A stretch of DNA of 64,000 nucleotides, taken from contig JAQSDX010000009.1 of NCBI GenBank assembly GCA_029946125.1, positions 1 through 64,000 of the forward strand, in the 5' to 3' direction. Positions 1 to 8,241 of the stretch are shown here, one piece after another. Under the pieces are notes generated by a model. That model searched no databases. It saw nothing but the letters and a program-made list of their open reading frames with translations, and was not told the DNA's origin. Both the position numbers and the translations under genes were made by a program. Origin of the DNA: Candidatus Methylobacter titanis. GTDB taxonomy: Bacteria > Pseudomonadota > Gammaproteobacteria > Methylococcales > Methylomonadaceae. Numbering within the stretch: position 1 is the stretch's first letter; every line of letters starts with the position of its first letter.

Positions 1-48
1 GCGAACCAGATAGCTTATGAAGAGTTGCAAAAATTACTGGCTGCGTAA
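1..48 (+). CDS. C-terminal end of an unidentified gene (partial)
   Basis: The first 45 bases read as an open frame, ending EELQKLLAA, followed by TAA at 46-48. Only 15 residues are visible, too few to identify a family. The stop codon lies inside a 15-base sequence (41-55) that exactly matches, in reverse complement, one end of the inverted-repeat element at 61488. The last residues may therefore come from an inserted element end. The next 85 bases before the sua5 stop show nothing recognisable. Confidence 0.5.
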   Translation, partial: ANQIAYEELQKLLAA

Positions 49-55
49 CATCAGT
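41..55. repeat. Lone terminus of the 95-bp inverted-repeat element
   Basis: CTGCGTAACATCAGT is the exact reverse complement of the outer 15 bases of the element copy at 61488-61582 and shares its first 14 bases in reverse complement with the right end of the copy at 38371-38464 apart from the outermost variable position. No element body is evident to either side, so this is a solo end, a remnant, or a chance match. Confidence 0.4.
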
Positions 56-133
56 TATTAAAAGAAGATAATAAAAAATTTAAAACATGCTCTAATGCAT
101 AAACACTGAGATTGCTATTGAAGTCGTTAACAA

Positions 134-1168
134 CTAAGCCGCAACGGCCGCTTTGCTTAAACGGTCATTGATAGCCCGCCATGGCTCTGTTTGCGGGGGT
201 TGTTCTATCAGAATCATATCCAACTGCAAGTTATCTAGCTCCCTCAGTGCCGCATAAAGGCTTTGTGCATAGTTACCGGCTTGTTCAGGTAAGCGCAAGA
301 CGCGGATTTGACTGGTTTCTGCTATTTTCAATTGAAAGCTCAATAGGCCAATTCTTTTGCTATCGGCTATCAATTGCCGGATCTTATCCGGCAATTGATC
401 TGCCGCGCAACGAATAGCGGGTGTTGTCGGCGCATAATGTACCTCCATCATGCCCGGTGCACGAATTTCCGCTGGTATCGCCAGGGATGGTGTGTATGCC
501 GCAAGCCAGCCGGGAGCGGGCGCGGCGTTTGATGCTGGCGGAATCATAAGCTCGGTCTGTAAAACGGCTTCAATCTCCTGACGGGTGATATGTCCCGGTC
601 TGAGTAACCTCGGCTTACTGCCGCTTAAATCGATAATGGTCGACTCAACGCCGACCTGACAGGTACCTCCATCAAGGATCATATCAACCGCATCGCCCAG
701 CTCTTCGCTGACATGGATGGCTTGGGTGGGACTAATCCGGCAAAAACGATTAGCCGATGGTGCCGCAACCCCGCCGCCAAAGCTTTTTAACAAAGCCAGC
801 GCTACCGGATGATCGGGCATGCGTAAACCGACCGTTTGCTGGCCGCCGGTAACCGCCAGCGGCACTTCAGGTTTTTTGTTCAATATCATCGCCAACGGGC
901 CGGGCCAGAAACGATGCGCCAGCGTTAACGCGGCATCAGATACGATGCTTGCCCAATCGTAAAGGCTGTCAATATCGGCGATATGTACAATTAACGGATG
1001 ATCGGCCGGCCGACCTTTGGCTTTAAATATAGCCGCTACTGCAACAGGATTACTGGCGTCCGCACCCAAGCCGTAAACCGTCTCGGTGGGGAAAGCGACC
1101 AGTCGGCCTTGGCGCAATAAATCAGCCGCATGGCTAATGGCGTCAGCGTCTGCAACAATCGGTTTCAT
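134..1168 (-). CDS. sua5: Threonylcarbamoyl-AMP synthase, Sua5 type
   Basis: A 344-residue protein with an N-terminal YrdC domain (about residues 10-200) and a C-terminal Sua5 domain (about 220-344). It makes threonylcarbamoyl-AMP from threonine, bicarbonate and ATP, the first step of t6A37 modification of ANN-decoding tRNAs in the cytoplasm. Visible YrdC signatures are the early FPTETVYGLGAD segment, the KGRP.HPLIVHI segment and the SAN.F..SPT segment. The length fits the long Sua5 form rather than the short TsaC form (about 190 residues). The ATG at 1168 is 10 bases downstream of the pycB stop on the same strand, so co-transcription with pycAB is plausible. Confidence 0.93.
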   Translation of the reverse strand: MKPIVADADAISHAADLLRQGRLVAFPTETVYGLGADASNPVAVAAIFKAKGRPADHPLIVHIADIDSLYDWASIVSDAALTLAHRFWPGPLAMILNKKPEVPLAVTGGQQTVGLRMPDHPVALALLKSFGGGVAAPSANRFCRISPTQAIHVSEELGDAVDMILDGGTCQVGVESTIIDLSGSKPRLLRPGHITRQEIEAVLQTELMIPPASNAAPAPGWLAAYTPSLAIPAEIRAPGMMEVHYAPTTPAIRCAADQLPDKIRQLIADSKRIGLLSFQLKIAETSQIRVLRLPEQAGNYAQSLYAALRELDNLQLDMILIEQPPQTEPWRAINDRLSKAAVAA

Positions 1169-1178
1169 ATTTTTTCAA

Positions 1179-3008
1179 TCAAGCAGAGGGTACGATTTCA
1201 ATTAATACTTCATCCGGGTTAGCCGGTTCGCCTTTAATTATATGCACGGCTTTAACGGTTCCGGCTATCGGGGCAGTCACTTCCGTTTCCATCTTCATGG
1301 CTTCAGCAATCAAAACGGCTTGCCCGGCCGCCACATGCTGACCCACTTTGACCAAAACATCAAGAATATTACACGGCATACTCACCACCACATCGCCTTC
1401 TGCCGAGGGCTTGGCGCGTTTGCTGGCAATGGTGCTTTTAACGGCACCCTGGGTACCGCCGTCCAGGACTATTTCATCCAGGGTTTCAACAACAATGTCC
1501 TCGGGAACGCCGTCGACCATGAAATAAAAATGCCGCAGAGTCTGGTTTTTCGGGCCGGCACCGGTGACTTTGACATGATAAGACTCACCATGTAGCGCGA
1601 CATTAAACTCGGTAGGCGCTTTTTTAACGGCGTCAGCCGCTCTTGATTCAAGTTCTAAAGGTTCAGGCACCAAGGTGTTGTTCGAGCGCTGCTCTAAAAA
1701 CAGTCTGCCCACCTCGGGAAACATCGCATAACTCAGCACGTCTTCATCATCAAGCGCCAGCGCTCCGATTTCCTGGCGAAGACTATCAAATTCCGGTTTA
1801 AGCAAATCGGCAGGGCGGCAGTCGATGACCTCTTCCTTGCCAATCGCACGTTTTTGCAAGTCCCTGTCAACCGCTGCCGGGGCCTTGCCGTAGCCGCCTT
1901 GCAGGTAACGTTTCACCTCATTGGTAATGGTTTCATAACGTTTACCGGTTAACACATTCAGCACGGCTTGCGTTCCTACAATTTGCGATGTCGGCGTCAC
2001 CAGCGGCGGATAGCCAAGGTCTTTACGAACCAGCGGGATTTCCTTATACACTTCGCCGATGCGATCCAGCGCATTCCGTTCTTTCAATTGGTTGGCCAGA
2101 TTGGAAATCATGCCGCCGGGTACTTGAAATACATGCACCTGGGTATCGATACCGGTGAACTCGCTCTCATAGCGATGATATTTTTTCCTGACTTCGGCAA
2201 AATAACCGTTGACTGCCTGTAGCTTATCCAAATCCAGGCCGGTGTCGTAAACCGTGCCGCGCAATGCCGTCACCATGCTTTCGGTCGGCGGGTGGCTGGT
2301 GCCGCCCGCCCACGATGATAAAGCGGTATCGATATGCTGACAGCCTGCTTCGATGGCTTTGATCTGGCACATTTCCGCTAACCCGGAGGTCGCATGGCAA
2401 TGCAGATGCAGCGGCAGATCGACCGCATCTTTAAGCGCCTTTACCAGTTCGCTGGTCACATAGGGAGTCAGTAATCCGGCCATATCTTTAATGGCAATCG
2501 AATCGCAACCCAGTTCAGCCAAGCCTTTGCCCAGCGCGACAAAACCGGCCACATCATGTACGGGACTGGTGGTATAGCAAATAGTGCCTTGTGCGTGTTT
2601 GCCGGCGGCTTTGGTCGCTTCGATAGCGGTTTTAAGATTGCGACTGTCGTTAAGCGCATCAAAGATCCGAAACACATCCATGCCGTTTTCGGCGGCCTTG
2701 GTAATAAACGCCCGCACCACATCGTCGGAGTAATGGCGGTAGCCGAGCAGATTCTGCCCGCGCACCAGCATTTGTAAGGGGGTATGCGGCAGGGCTGCTT
2801 TCAGTTTTGTTAAGCGCTCCCAGGGATCTTCTTTCAGAAAGCGCAAGCAGGCGTCAAAAGTAGCGCCGCCCCAGCATTCCAGCGACCAATAGCCGATATC
2901 GTCGAGCATCGCGCAGGCCGGTAACATGTCTTCGGTACGTAAACGGGTCGCGATCAAAGATTGATGGGCGTCTCGAAGAATAACGTCGGTAATATGAATT
3001 TTTTGCAT
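1179..3008 (-). CDS. pycB: Pyruvate carboxylase subunit B (carboxyltransferase and biotin carrier)
   Basis: A 609-residue protein with an HMGL-like carboxyltransferase TIM barrel (about 1-300; opening segment ITDVILRDAHQSL), a conserved PYC/OADA domain, and a C-terminal biotinyl domain with AMKMETEV, the biotinylated lysine being about K572. With the biotin carboxylase subunit encoded 15 bases upstream it would carboxylate pyruvate to oxaloacetate. The family includes the alpha subunit of sodium-pumping oxaloacetate decarboxylase (OadA). No membrane OadB or OadG gene is nearby and a biotin carboxylase is the partner, which favours the anaplerotic carboxylase. The AAAGGA ribosome site supports the ATG at 3008. 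Confidence 0.9.
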   Translation of the reverse strand: MQKIHITDVILRDAHQSLIATRLRTEDMLPACAMLDDIGYWSLECWGGATFDACLRFLKEDPWERLTKLKAALPHTPLQMLVRGQNLLGYRHYSDDVVRAFITKAAENGMDVFRIFDALNDSRNLKTAIEATKAAGKHAQGTICYTTSPVHDVAGFVALGKGLAELGCDSIAIKDMAGLLTPYVTSELVKALKDAVDLPLHLHCHATSGLAEMCQIKAIEAGCQHIDTALSSWAGGTSHPPTESMVTALRGTVYDTGLDLDKLQAVNGYFAEVRKKYHRYESEFTGIDTQVHVFQVPGGMISNLANQLKERNALDRIGEVYKEIPLVRKDLGYPPLVTPTSQIVGTQAVLNVLTGKRYETITNEVKRYLQGGYGKAPAAVDRDLQKRAIGKEEVIDCRPADLLKPEFDSLRQEIGALALDDEDVLSYAMFPEVGRLFLEQRSNNTLVPEPLELESRAADAVKKAPTEFNVALHGESYHVKVTGAGPKNQTLRHFYFMVDGVPEDIVVETLDEIVLDGGTQGAVKSTIASKRAKPSAEGDVVVSMPCNILDVLVKVGQHVAAGQAVLIAEAMKMETEVTAPIAGTVKAVHIIKGEPANPDEVLIEIVPSA

Positions 3009-3023
3009 CTGTTTTTCCTTTAA

Positions 3024-4442
3024 TTACAATCCGGTATGTGCTGCCATCACGGCGGCGATAACGCTGGCCAGCTCTTCGGGTCGGAGTTTGTTGGAATAAT
3101 TGACAAGTTCGGGATATTTATCAACAAAGCCGGTATTAAAGGTCGCGGCCCGAAACTCGGGATGTTTGAGAATTTCCAGATAATAAGGAATGGTGGTTTT
3201 AATGCCGAACAAGCCCATGTCTTTCAAAGCCCGTTCGCCGCGCTTGATCGTATCTTCCCAGGTCATCGCGCTAACGATCACTTTAGCCAGCATCGAATCG
3301 TAAAAAGGCGGGATTTCATAACCGGTATAAATCGCGGTATCGGTACGCACGCCGGGGCCGCCGGGCGCATAGTAACGGGAAATGCGGCCAAAACTGGGCA
3401 GGAAACTGTTTTGGGGATCTTCGGCATTAATCCGGAACTGGATGGCATAACCACGCCTGACAATTTCGTGTTGCTTGAAGCGCAAGGTTAATCCGGCTGC
3501 CACCCGTATCTGTTCTTCGACGATATCGACACCGGTCACCGTTTCGGTAATGGTATGTTCGACTTGTATGCGGGTGTTCATTTCCATGAAATAAAAACGA
3601 TCTTTATCGTCGAGCAGAAATTCCACGGTACCGGCATTGGTATAGCCGACAGCTTTGGCGGCAAGCACCGCAAGACCGCCTATATATTGGCGCTGCGCCT
3701 CATCCAGTTGCGGGGACGGGGCTATTTCGATCAGCTTCTGGTTACGCCGCTGGATGGAACAGTCGCGTTCGTAAAGATGAATGGTATTGCCGTGATGGTC
3801 AGCCAAGATTTGGACTTCAATATGCTTGGGATTAACAATACATTTTTCCAAAAACACATCGGCGCTGCCAAAGGCTTTAGTCGCTTCCGAAATTACCCGT
3901 TGATAATTCTTCTGCAAATCATCGGCATTATCGCAGCGGCGGATGCCCCGACCGCCGCCGCCCGAGGTTGCTTTAAGCATAATCGGGTAACCGATGGTTT
4001 CAGCCACGGCAAGCGCATGTTCAACATTATCCAGGTTATCGTCCGAGCCAGGAGTTACTGGAATGCCTGCGGCAATCATTGCTTTTCTGGCTTCGGTCTT
4101 ATCGCCCATGCGATGAATCACATCGGCATCGGGGCCGATAAAAATAATGCCGCGTTCTTTGCAGACCTTGGCAAATTGGGCGTTTTCAGACAGAAAGCCA
4201 TAGCCCGGATGAATCGCGTCACAACCTGTAGCCGCAGCCAAATCGACCAACGCATAGATATTGAGATAGCTGGCGACAGGTTCGCTGCCGATGCAATACG
4301 ATTCATCGGCTTTTTTGACATGCAGGGCAAAACGATCCGCATCCGAATAAATAGCGACTGAGCGTATGCCCATTTCGGTACAAGCTCGAATAATGCGCAC
4401 GGCAATCTCGCCTCGATTGGCAATCAGGATTTTACGTAACAT
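3024..4442 (-). CDS. pycA: Pyruvate carboxylase subunit A (biotin carboxylase)
   Basis: A 472-residue biotin carboxylase: N-terminal pre-ATP-grasp domain starting MLRKILIANRGEIAVRIIRA, ATP-grasp domain with the glycine-rich loop in KATSGGGGRGIR and the MNTRIQVEHTITE catalytic segment, then the biotin carboxylase C-terminal domain. It carboxylates biotin on PycB using ATP and bicarbonate. The family overlaps AccC of acetyl-CoA carboxylase. Pairing with pycB and the extra 20 or so residues relative to typical AccC favour PycA. The ATG at 4442 is the natural start. Confidence 0.9.
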   Translation of the reverse strand: MLRKILIANRGEIAVRIIRACTEMGIRSVAIYSDADRFALHVKKADESYCIGSEPVASYLNIYALVDLAAATGCDAIHPGYGFLSENAQFAKVCKERGIIFIGPDADVIHRMGDKTEARKAMIAAGIPVTPGSDDNLDNVEHALAVAETIGYPIMLKATSGGGGRGIRRCDNADDLQKNYQRVISEATKAFGSADVFLEKCIVNPKHIEVQILADHHGNTIHLYERDCSIQRRNQKLIEIAPSPQLDEAQRQYIGGLAVLAAKAVGYTNAGTVEFLLDDKDRFYFMEMNTRIQVEHTITETVTGVDIVEEQIRVAAGLTLRFKQHEIVRRGYAIQFRINAEDPQNSFLPSFGRISRYYAPGGPGVRTDTAIYTGYEIPPFYDSMLAKVIVSAMTWEDTIKRGERALKDMGLFGIKTTIPYYLEILKHPEFRAATFNTGFVDKYPELVNYSNKLRPEELASVIAAVMAAHTGL

Positions 4443-4471
4443 AAATATTTACCAAAGCTTGTCGATTGCAG

Positions 4472-5152
4472 TTATTGAGTTGAATGTAAGCTGGAAAACA
4501 CCAAATCTTCCAGAAACAGAACAATCTCCGCCTCATCTTTATTTTTTCCGAAGTCAGTCAGCGAAGGCAGATTATTCATAAAAAAATTCTGGAGATGCGC
4601 CATTTCAATAATGGTGGACGCTAATGATTTCGGGTATTTGTACTTGGTGTTACAGTCCAAAATCATATTTCCGATAACGGCGCAAAGGTCTTTGTAGGGT
4701 TTAAACAAGTGATCCTTGTTATCTTCCGACACCCGTTTGGTCAGATAGGCTTTGGAGCCTTCGGTAATGATTATCTGGTGAAGGATACTCTCATCTACAT
4801 GACGGGTGCTTATATCGTCCTCCACTGTGGTCGCTAATAATTTAATGACCATTTTTAACTTAACCACAGGATCTTTAATATTATGGGTATGGAAAGTTAC
4901 CCGGTATTCAAGCCAGCTCCAATACCAGGCGGTAAGATAGATCAGCAAGCGGTGCTTGTTTTCAAAATACCGGTAAATACCCGCCTCGGTGGTGCCGATA
5001 GCTTCCGCCAGTTTTTTAAACGTGAAGGCTTCAAACCCGTTAAGGTGAATTAACTGAATGCTGTGCAGAATGATTTTTTTGCCCAGTTCGGATTGCTCCG
5101 GATCCCTGAGAAATAATTTTTCATTCATTTTAATTTGTAACTGTATTTCCAT
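4472..5152 (-). CDS. TetR-family transcriptional regulator
   Basis: A 226-residue protein. Residues about 25-75 form a TetR-type helix-turn-helix, with the typical FTFKKLAEAIGTTEAGIYRYFENKH recognition region visible around residues 42-67 (shown here only as a description). The C-terminal ligand domain is not assignable. An internal ATG at residue 9 (MNEKLF) is a possible alternative start. It is divergent from the SulP gene, with a 173-base shared upstream region that contains inverted repeats, so it may control itself and the transporter. The ligand is unknown. Confidence 0.85.
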   Translation of the reverse strand: MEIQLQIKMNEKLFLRDPEQSELGKKIILHSIQLIHLNGFEAFTFKKLAEAIGTTEAGIYRYFENKHRLLIYLTAWYWSWLEYRVTFHTHNIKDPVVKLKMVIKLLATTVEDDISTRHVDESILHQIIITEGSKAYLTKRVSEDNKDHLFKPYKDLCAVIGNMILDCNTKYKYPKSLASTIIEMAHLQNFFMNNLPSLTDFGKNKDEAEIVLFLEDLVFSSLHSTQ

Positions 5153-5245
5153 AGCGCCCTGCTTTTTATCTGTAGTTAATGCATTTGAGCCGATTGTTTT
5201 AACAAGGGCTAGCGCATTTCATTGTAAAAAGGATAACTGAAAGTG

Positions 5246-5296
5246 TTGCAATTTGCAAAGATAGTGTTACTATCATTTACAAATAGTTTTGCTATC
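5246..5296. promoter_or_regulatory. Inverted repeats between the TetR and SulP genes (candidate operators)
   Basis: Three small inverted repeats lie within 51 bases: TTGCAATTTGCAA (5246-5258), GATAGTGTTACTATC (5260-5274, perfect 5-bp arms) and ATAGTTTTGCTAT (5283-5295). The last two share the ATAG/CTAT half-sites. The position between two divergent genes, one encoding a TetR repressor, makes them candidate binding sites. The remainder of the 5153-5325 gap shows no gene. Confidence 0.5.
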
Positions 5297-5325
5297 TTCA
5301 CCTTTCATTCTAAAGGCATCCGATT

Positions 5326-6876
5326 ATGGAAGTAAAAAATATGTTTCAAGAACTAAAAAGCGACCTGCCTGCAAGTATTGCGGTGTTTTTTGTAGCGGTT
5401 CCTTTATGCCTTGGCATTGCGTTGGCATCGGGTGCGCCCTTGTTCGCCGGTATCATAGGGGGCATCGTAGGCGGTATTGTCGTGGGCACAGCCAGCGGCT
5501 CGTCTCTGGGGGTTACCGGCTGTGCTGCCGGGTTAGCCGTCATTGTATTAACTGCTATCGAAATGCTGGGTTCCTGGCCTGTTTTTTTATTAGCCGTTGT
5601 TTTGGCTGGCATTATTCAGCTTATTATGGGCTTTGCCAAGGCCGGTTTTATTGCCTATTTTTTTCCTTCCTCTGTCATTAAAGGGATGCTTACCGGTATC
5701 GGGATACTGATTATTTTAAAACAAATACCCCATGCCTTAGGCTATGGTAAAGATACTGAAGGAGGCCTCTCCCTTTTCCAAACTGAAGGAGGAGACACCT
5801 TGCTAGCCGTTGCCGACGCTTTTGATGCCTTTACGCCAGGCGCCATACTGATTACAGTCATATCAATAGTCATCTTGATATTATGGGATGCCGTGTTGAT
5901 AAAAAAACACAAACTGTTCCAATTCATACAGGGCCCGATAATGGTTGTCGTTTTGGGTATAGTAATGAACTCTTTTTACCAGCATGGGCTATTGAATTTT
6001 AGTTTGGCTGCCGGTCAAATGGTTAGCATTCCTGTTCCTGAAAATCTAACCGGCTTTTTTGGCCAGTTTACCTTCCCCGACTTTTCTGCAATAACAAATT
6101 TTGAAGTTTGGAAAACAGCTTTTGTATTGGCCATTGTTGCAAGTTTGGAAACGCTGTTGTGTGTAGAGGCAGTCGATAAGCTTGACCCATATAAAAGAAT
6201 TACGCCGACTAACAGGGAGTTGAAGGCTCAGGGATTGGGCAATATTGTCTCCGGCCTGATTGGTGGGTTACCTGTTGCACAGGTTATTGTACGCAGTACT
6301 GCAAACATAACCTTTGGCGCCAAAACAAAACTGTCAGCAATACTTTATGGCGTTTTCTTATTGATCAGCGCGATGACCATTGCCGAATTGCTGAATAGGA
6401 TTCCGCTTGCCAGTTTAGCGGCTATTTTGATTATGGTGGGCTATAAGTTGGCCAAACCGGCTCTCTTTAAACAGATGTACCAATTGGGCGGGGAGCAGTT
6501 TGTGCCTTTTGCGGCTACTATCGCCGGCATATTGGCAACCGATTTACTGAAAGGGATCGCCATAGGCATGGCCTTCGGCATCTTCTATACCTTGCGCCAT
6601 AGTTACCGAAACGCATATTATATGGAAGATGTAATGACTACAGAAGAGGGGCATGAGGTTCATCATCTTGTTTTGGCAGAAGAAGTTTCGTTCTTTAATA
6701 AGGCAAGCATCATACGGGCTTTGGAGGCTATCCCGGCCAATTCAAAAGTGATTATTGATTGCGCCAACTCAAAATCAATCGCCTACGATGTCGTTGAGTT
6801 CATACAGGATTATAGAAGTAGTGCAACACTGAAAAACATATCCGTTGAAACTATAGAATTTGTTGAGCCGACTTAA
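5326..6876 (+). CDS. SulP-family anion (probable bicarbonate/sulfate) transporter
   Basis: A 516-residue inner-membrane protein with many hydrophobic segments over residues 1-430 (SulP core, opening DLPASIAVFFVAVPLCLGIA) and a C-terminal STAS-like domain (about 440-516). SulP proteins move sulfate, bicarbonate or related anions, usually with Na+ or H+. It is followed 33 bases later by a beta-carbonic anhydrase relic. SulP/carbonic-anhydrase neighbours suggest bicarbonate, but the substrate is inferred from context only. Start could be the ATG at 5326 or at 5341 (MFQELK), the latter with GGAAG upstream. Confidence 0.88.
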   Translation: MEVKNMFQELKSDLPASIAVFFVAVPLCLGIALASGAPLFAGIIGGIVGGIVVGTASGSSLGVTGCAAGLAVIVLTAIEMLGSWPVFLLAVVLAGIIQLIMGFAKAGFIAYFFPSSVIKGMLTGIGILIILKQIPHALGYGKDTEGGLSLFQTEGGDTLLAVADAFDAFTPGAILITVISIVILILWDAVLIKKHKLFQFIQGPIMVVVLGIVMNSFYQHGLLNFSLAAGQMVSIPVPENLTGFFGQFTFPDFSAITNFEVWKTAFVLAIVASLETLLCVEAVDKLDPYKRITPTNRELKAQGLGNIVSGLIGGLPVAQVIVRSTANITFGAKTKLSAILYGVFLLISAMTIAELLNRIPLASLAAILIMVGYKLAKPALFKQMYQLGGEQFVPFAATIAGILATDLLKGIAIGMAFGIFYTLRHSYRNAYYMEDVMTTEEGHEVHHLVLAEEVSFFNKASIIRALEAIPANSKVIIDCANSKSIAYDVVEFIQDYRSSATLKNISVETIEFVEPT

Positions 6877-6909
6877 CCACATAACCCTTCCTTACCCTCA
6901 TAAAAAACA

Positions 6910-7345
6910 ATGAAAACATTAACCAAAGAAATGCAAGCCGCCATTACACCGGCAATGGCGCTGGACTTATTTAAAAGAGGACAATAAACGCTTTGTGAAT
7001 AACCTTAAAGTAAACCGCAACCTGCTGCAACAGGCCAACGAAACATCCGACGGGCAACATCCGTTTGCGGTTATTTTAAGCTGCATAGATTCCCGCACTT
7101 CGGTCGAGTTGATTTTCGATCAGGGCTTGGGCGATGTATTCAGTGTCCGTATTGCGGGCAATATTATTAATGAGGATATTTTAGGCAGCATGGAGTTTGG
7201 CTGCAAAGTGGCCGGCTCTAAAATAATAGTGGTTTTAGGCCATACCAAATGCGGCGCAATAAAAGGCGCTTGCGACCATGTAGAAATGGGTAACCTGACC
7301 GCGCTGTTAAGCAAGATACAACCTCAGCCAAGTAGGGCGGGCTGA
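6910..7345 (+). pseudogene. Beta-carbonic anhydrase, frameshifted and truncated
   Basis: An ATG at 6910 opens MKTLTKEMQAAITPAMALDL and hits TAA at 6985-6987. Dropping one base near 6982 joins it to the frame that continues NKRFVNNLKVNRNLL, SCIDSR, GHTKCGAIKG. The zinc-site cysteine and Asp-Arg dyad (CIDSR) and the His-Cys pair (GHTKC) are present. The frame then ends at 7345 with an unrelated PSRAG tail about 140 residues in, where family members run to about 200 or more, so the C-terminal third is missing. A 116-codon product starting at 6995 (GTG or internal) is possible but would lack the N-terminal helices. Most likely a decaying gene that once hydrated CO2 beside the SulP transporter. 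Confidence 0.8.
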
Positions 7346-7355
7346 GGATGAAACA

Positions 7356-8066
7356 ATGATATTAAGGCGCCAAATAAATTGGATTGGTTCTGCCATTATG
7401 ATAATGGCAATAATGGTCAGCACTCATGTACAAGCTACTTCTGATTTTCAGATATGGGTTCCAATAAACATTAATGCAAAATTGACAGAACAATTACGCG
7501 GGTTTTTAGAGCTCCAGCCACGAATTGGCAATAACGCATCAAATCTTACCACCGCAATAGTTAGACCCGCTCTTGGTTGGGCGATTAATAAACAGGCCAC
7601 TCTATGGGGTGGCTATTTAATGCAGGCCGATTCTGTTACACCCGATTCCAATACGTACAGGATTGAAAATCGTGCATGGCAAGGATTTACATGGAGAGAT
7701 ACCGCTAATGAAAAGCAATTTATATGGGAAGTTCGTAATAGGCTGGAAGAGCGTTTTTTAGCGGGGAATTCTGATCCCAGTATCCGTTGGCGAACGCGTT
7801 TTCGGGTAGAACAGCTAATTCCTGACGGGTCACACTGGTCTGTCATTGCCTCTGAAGAAATATTCGTGAATCTAAACGACAATTCCGATAATGCTCAATT
7901 ACAAGCCGGGGCGCAACAAAACCGGTTATATGCGGGGGTCGGTTATCGATTTACACCTGAGGCTCAAGTTGAAACAGGTTATTTATACCAGCATGTATGG
8001 AGAAATTCCCCATCGGCTGATCAAAATAACAATGTATGGATGACAAATCTTAATTTTAATTTCTAA
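7356..8066 (+). CDS. DUF2490-family outer-membrane protein
   Basis: A 236-residue protein with a signal peptide (about 1-27, ending THVQA) followed by beta-rich, alternating hydrophobic segments and a C-terminal phenylalanine (LNFNF), typical of an outer-membrane beta barrel. The pattern of W, Y and R residues (FQIWVPININAKLTEQLRG; RIENRAWQGF; RWRTRFRVEQL) fits DUF2490. No biochemical role is established. It starts 10 bases after the carbonic anhydrase relic, so it may be expressed with the SulP gene. Confidence 0.75.
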   Translation: MILRRQINWIGSAIMIMAIMVSTHVQATSDFQIWVPININAKLTEQLRGFLELQPRIGNNASNLTTAIVRPALGWAINKQATLWGGYLMQADSVTPDSNTYRIENRAWQGFTWRDTANEKQFIWEVRNRLEERFLAGNSDPSIRWRTRFRVEQLIPDGSHWSVIASEEIFVNLNDNSDNAQLQAGAQQNRLYAGVGYRFTPEAQVETGYLYQHVWRNSPSADQNNNVWMTNLNFNF

Positions 8067-8077
8067 CTATCTCGTGG

Positions 8078-8203
8078 GCACCAACAGTAGGCGCTTTACG
8101 ACTGCAAGGACAGATATTTGCTCCATGCAAAATCTGCATTCCCCACATCCCTGTGGGTTATGCAGGAGGTAGAGCAATGCAGGAGCAATTGCCGAGGCGA
8201 CGC
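8078..8203. repeat. Copy 1 of the CMDAGGRA-type interspersed repeat, split, with an internal palindrome
   Basis: The 175-base gap before the DUF6671 gene holds two pieces of the same repeat: GCACCAACAGTAGGCGCTTT at 8078-8097 and a GGAGGTAGAGCAATGCAGGA core at 8165-8184 running to 8203. Both pieces are adjacent in the copy inside the STAS gene near 42000. Between them, 8134-8165 forms a hairpin with arms CTGCAT/ATGCAG and CCCACA/TGTGGG. The CCACATCCCTGTGG centre recurs in the 72-bp tandem repeat at 18421. No gene is seen. Confidence 0.75.
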
Positions 8204-8241
8204 TTTTCTGCCCACCACACTAACCGGTTACCGAACAGGAC

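Noticed and set aside
3555-4361. 268-codon frame antisense to pycA
   Set aside because: Shadow of the biotin carboxylase gene, no family resemblance or ribosome site.
1179-4442. Sodium-pumping oxaloacetate decarboxylase
   Set aside because: The alpha-like subunit is present but no membrane beta or gamma subunit genes adjoin; a biotin carboxylase partner favours pyruvate carboxylase.
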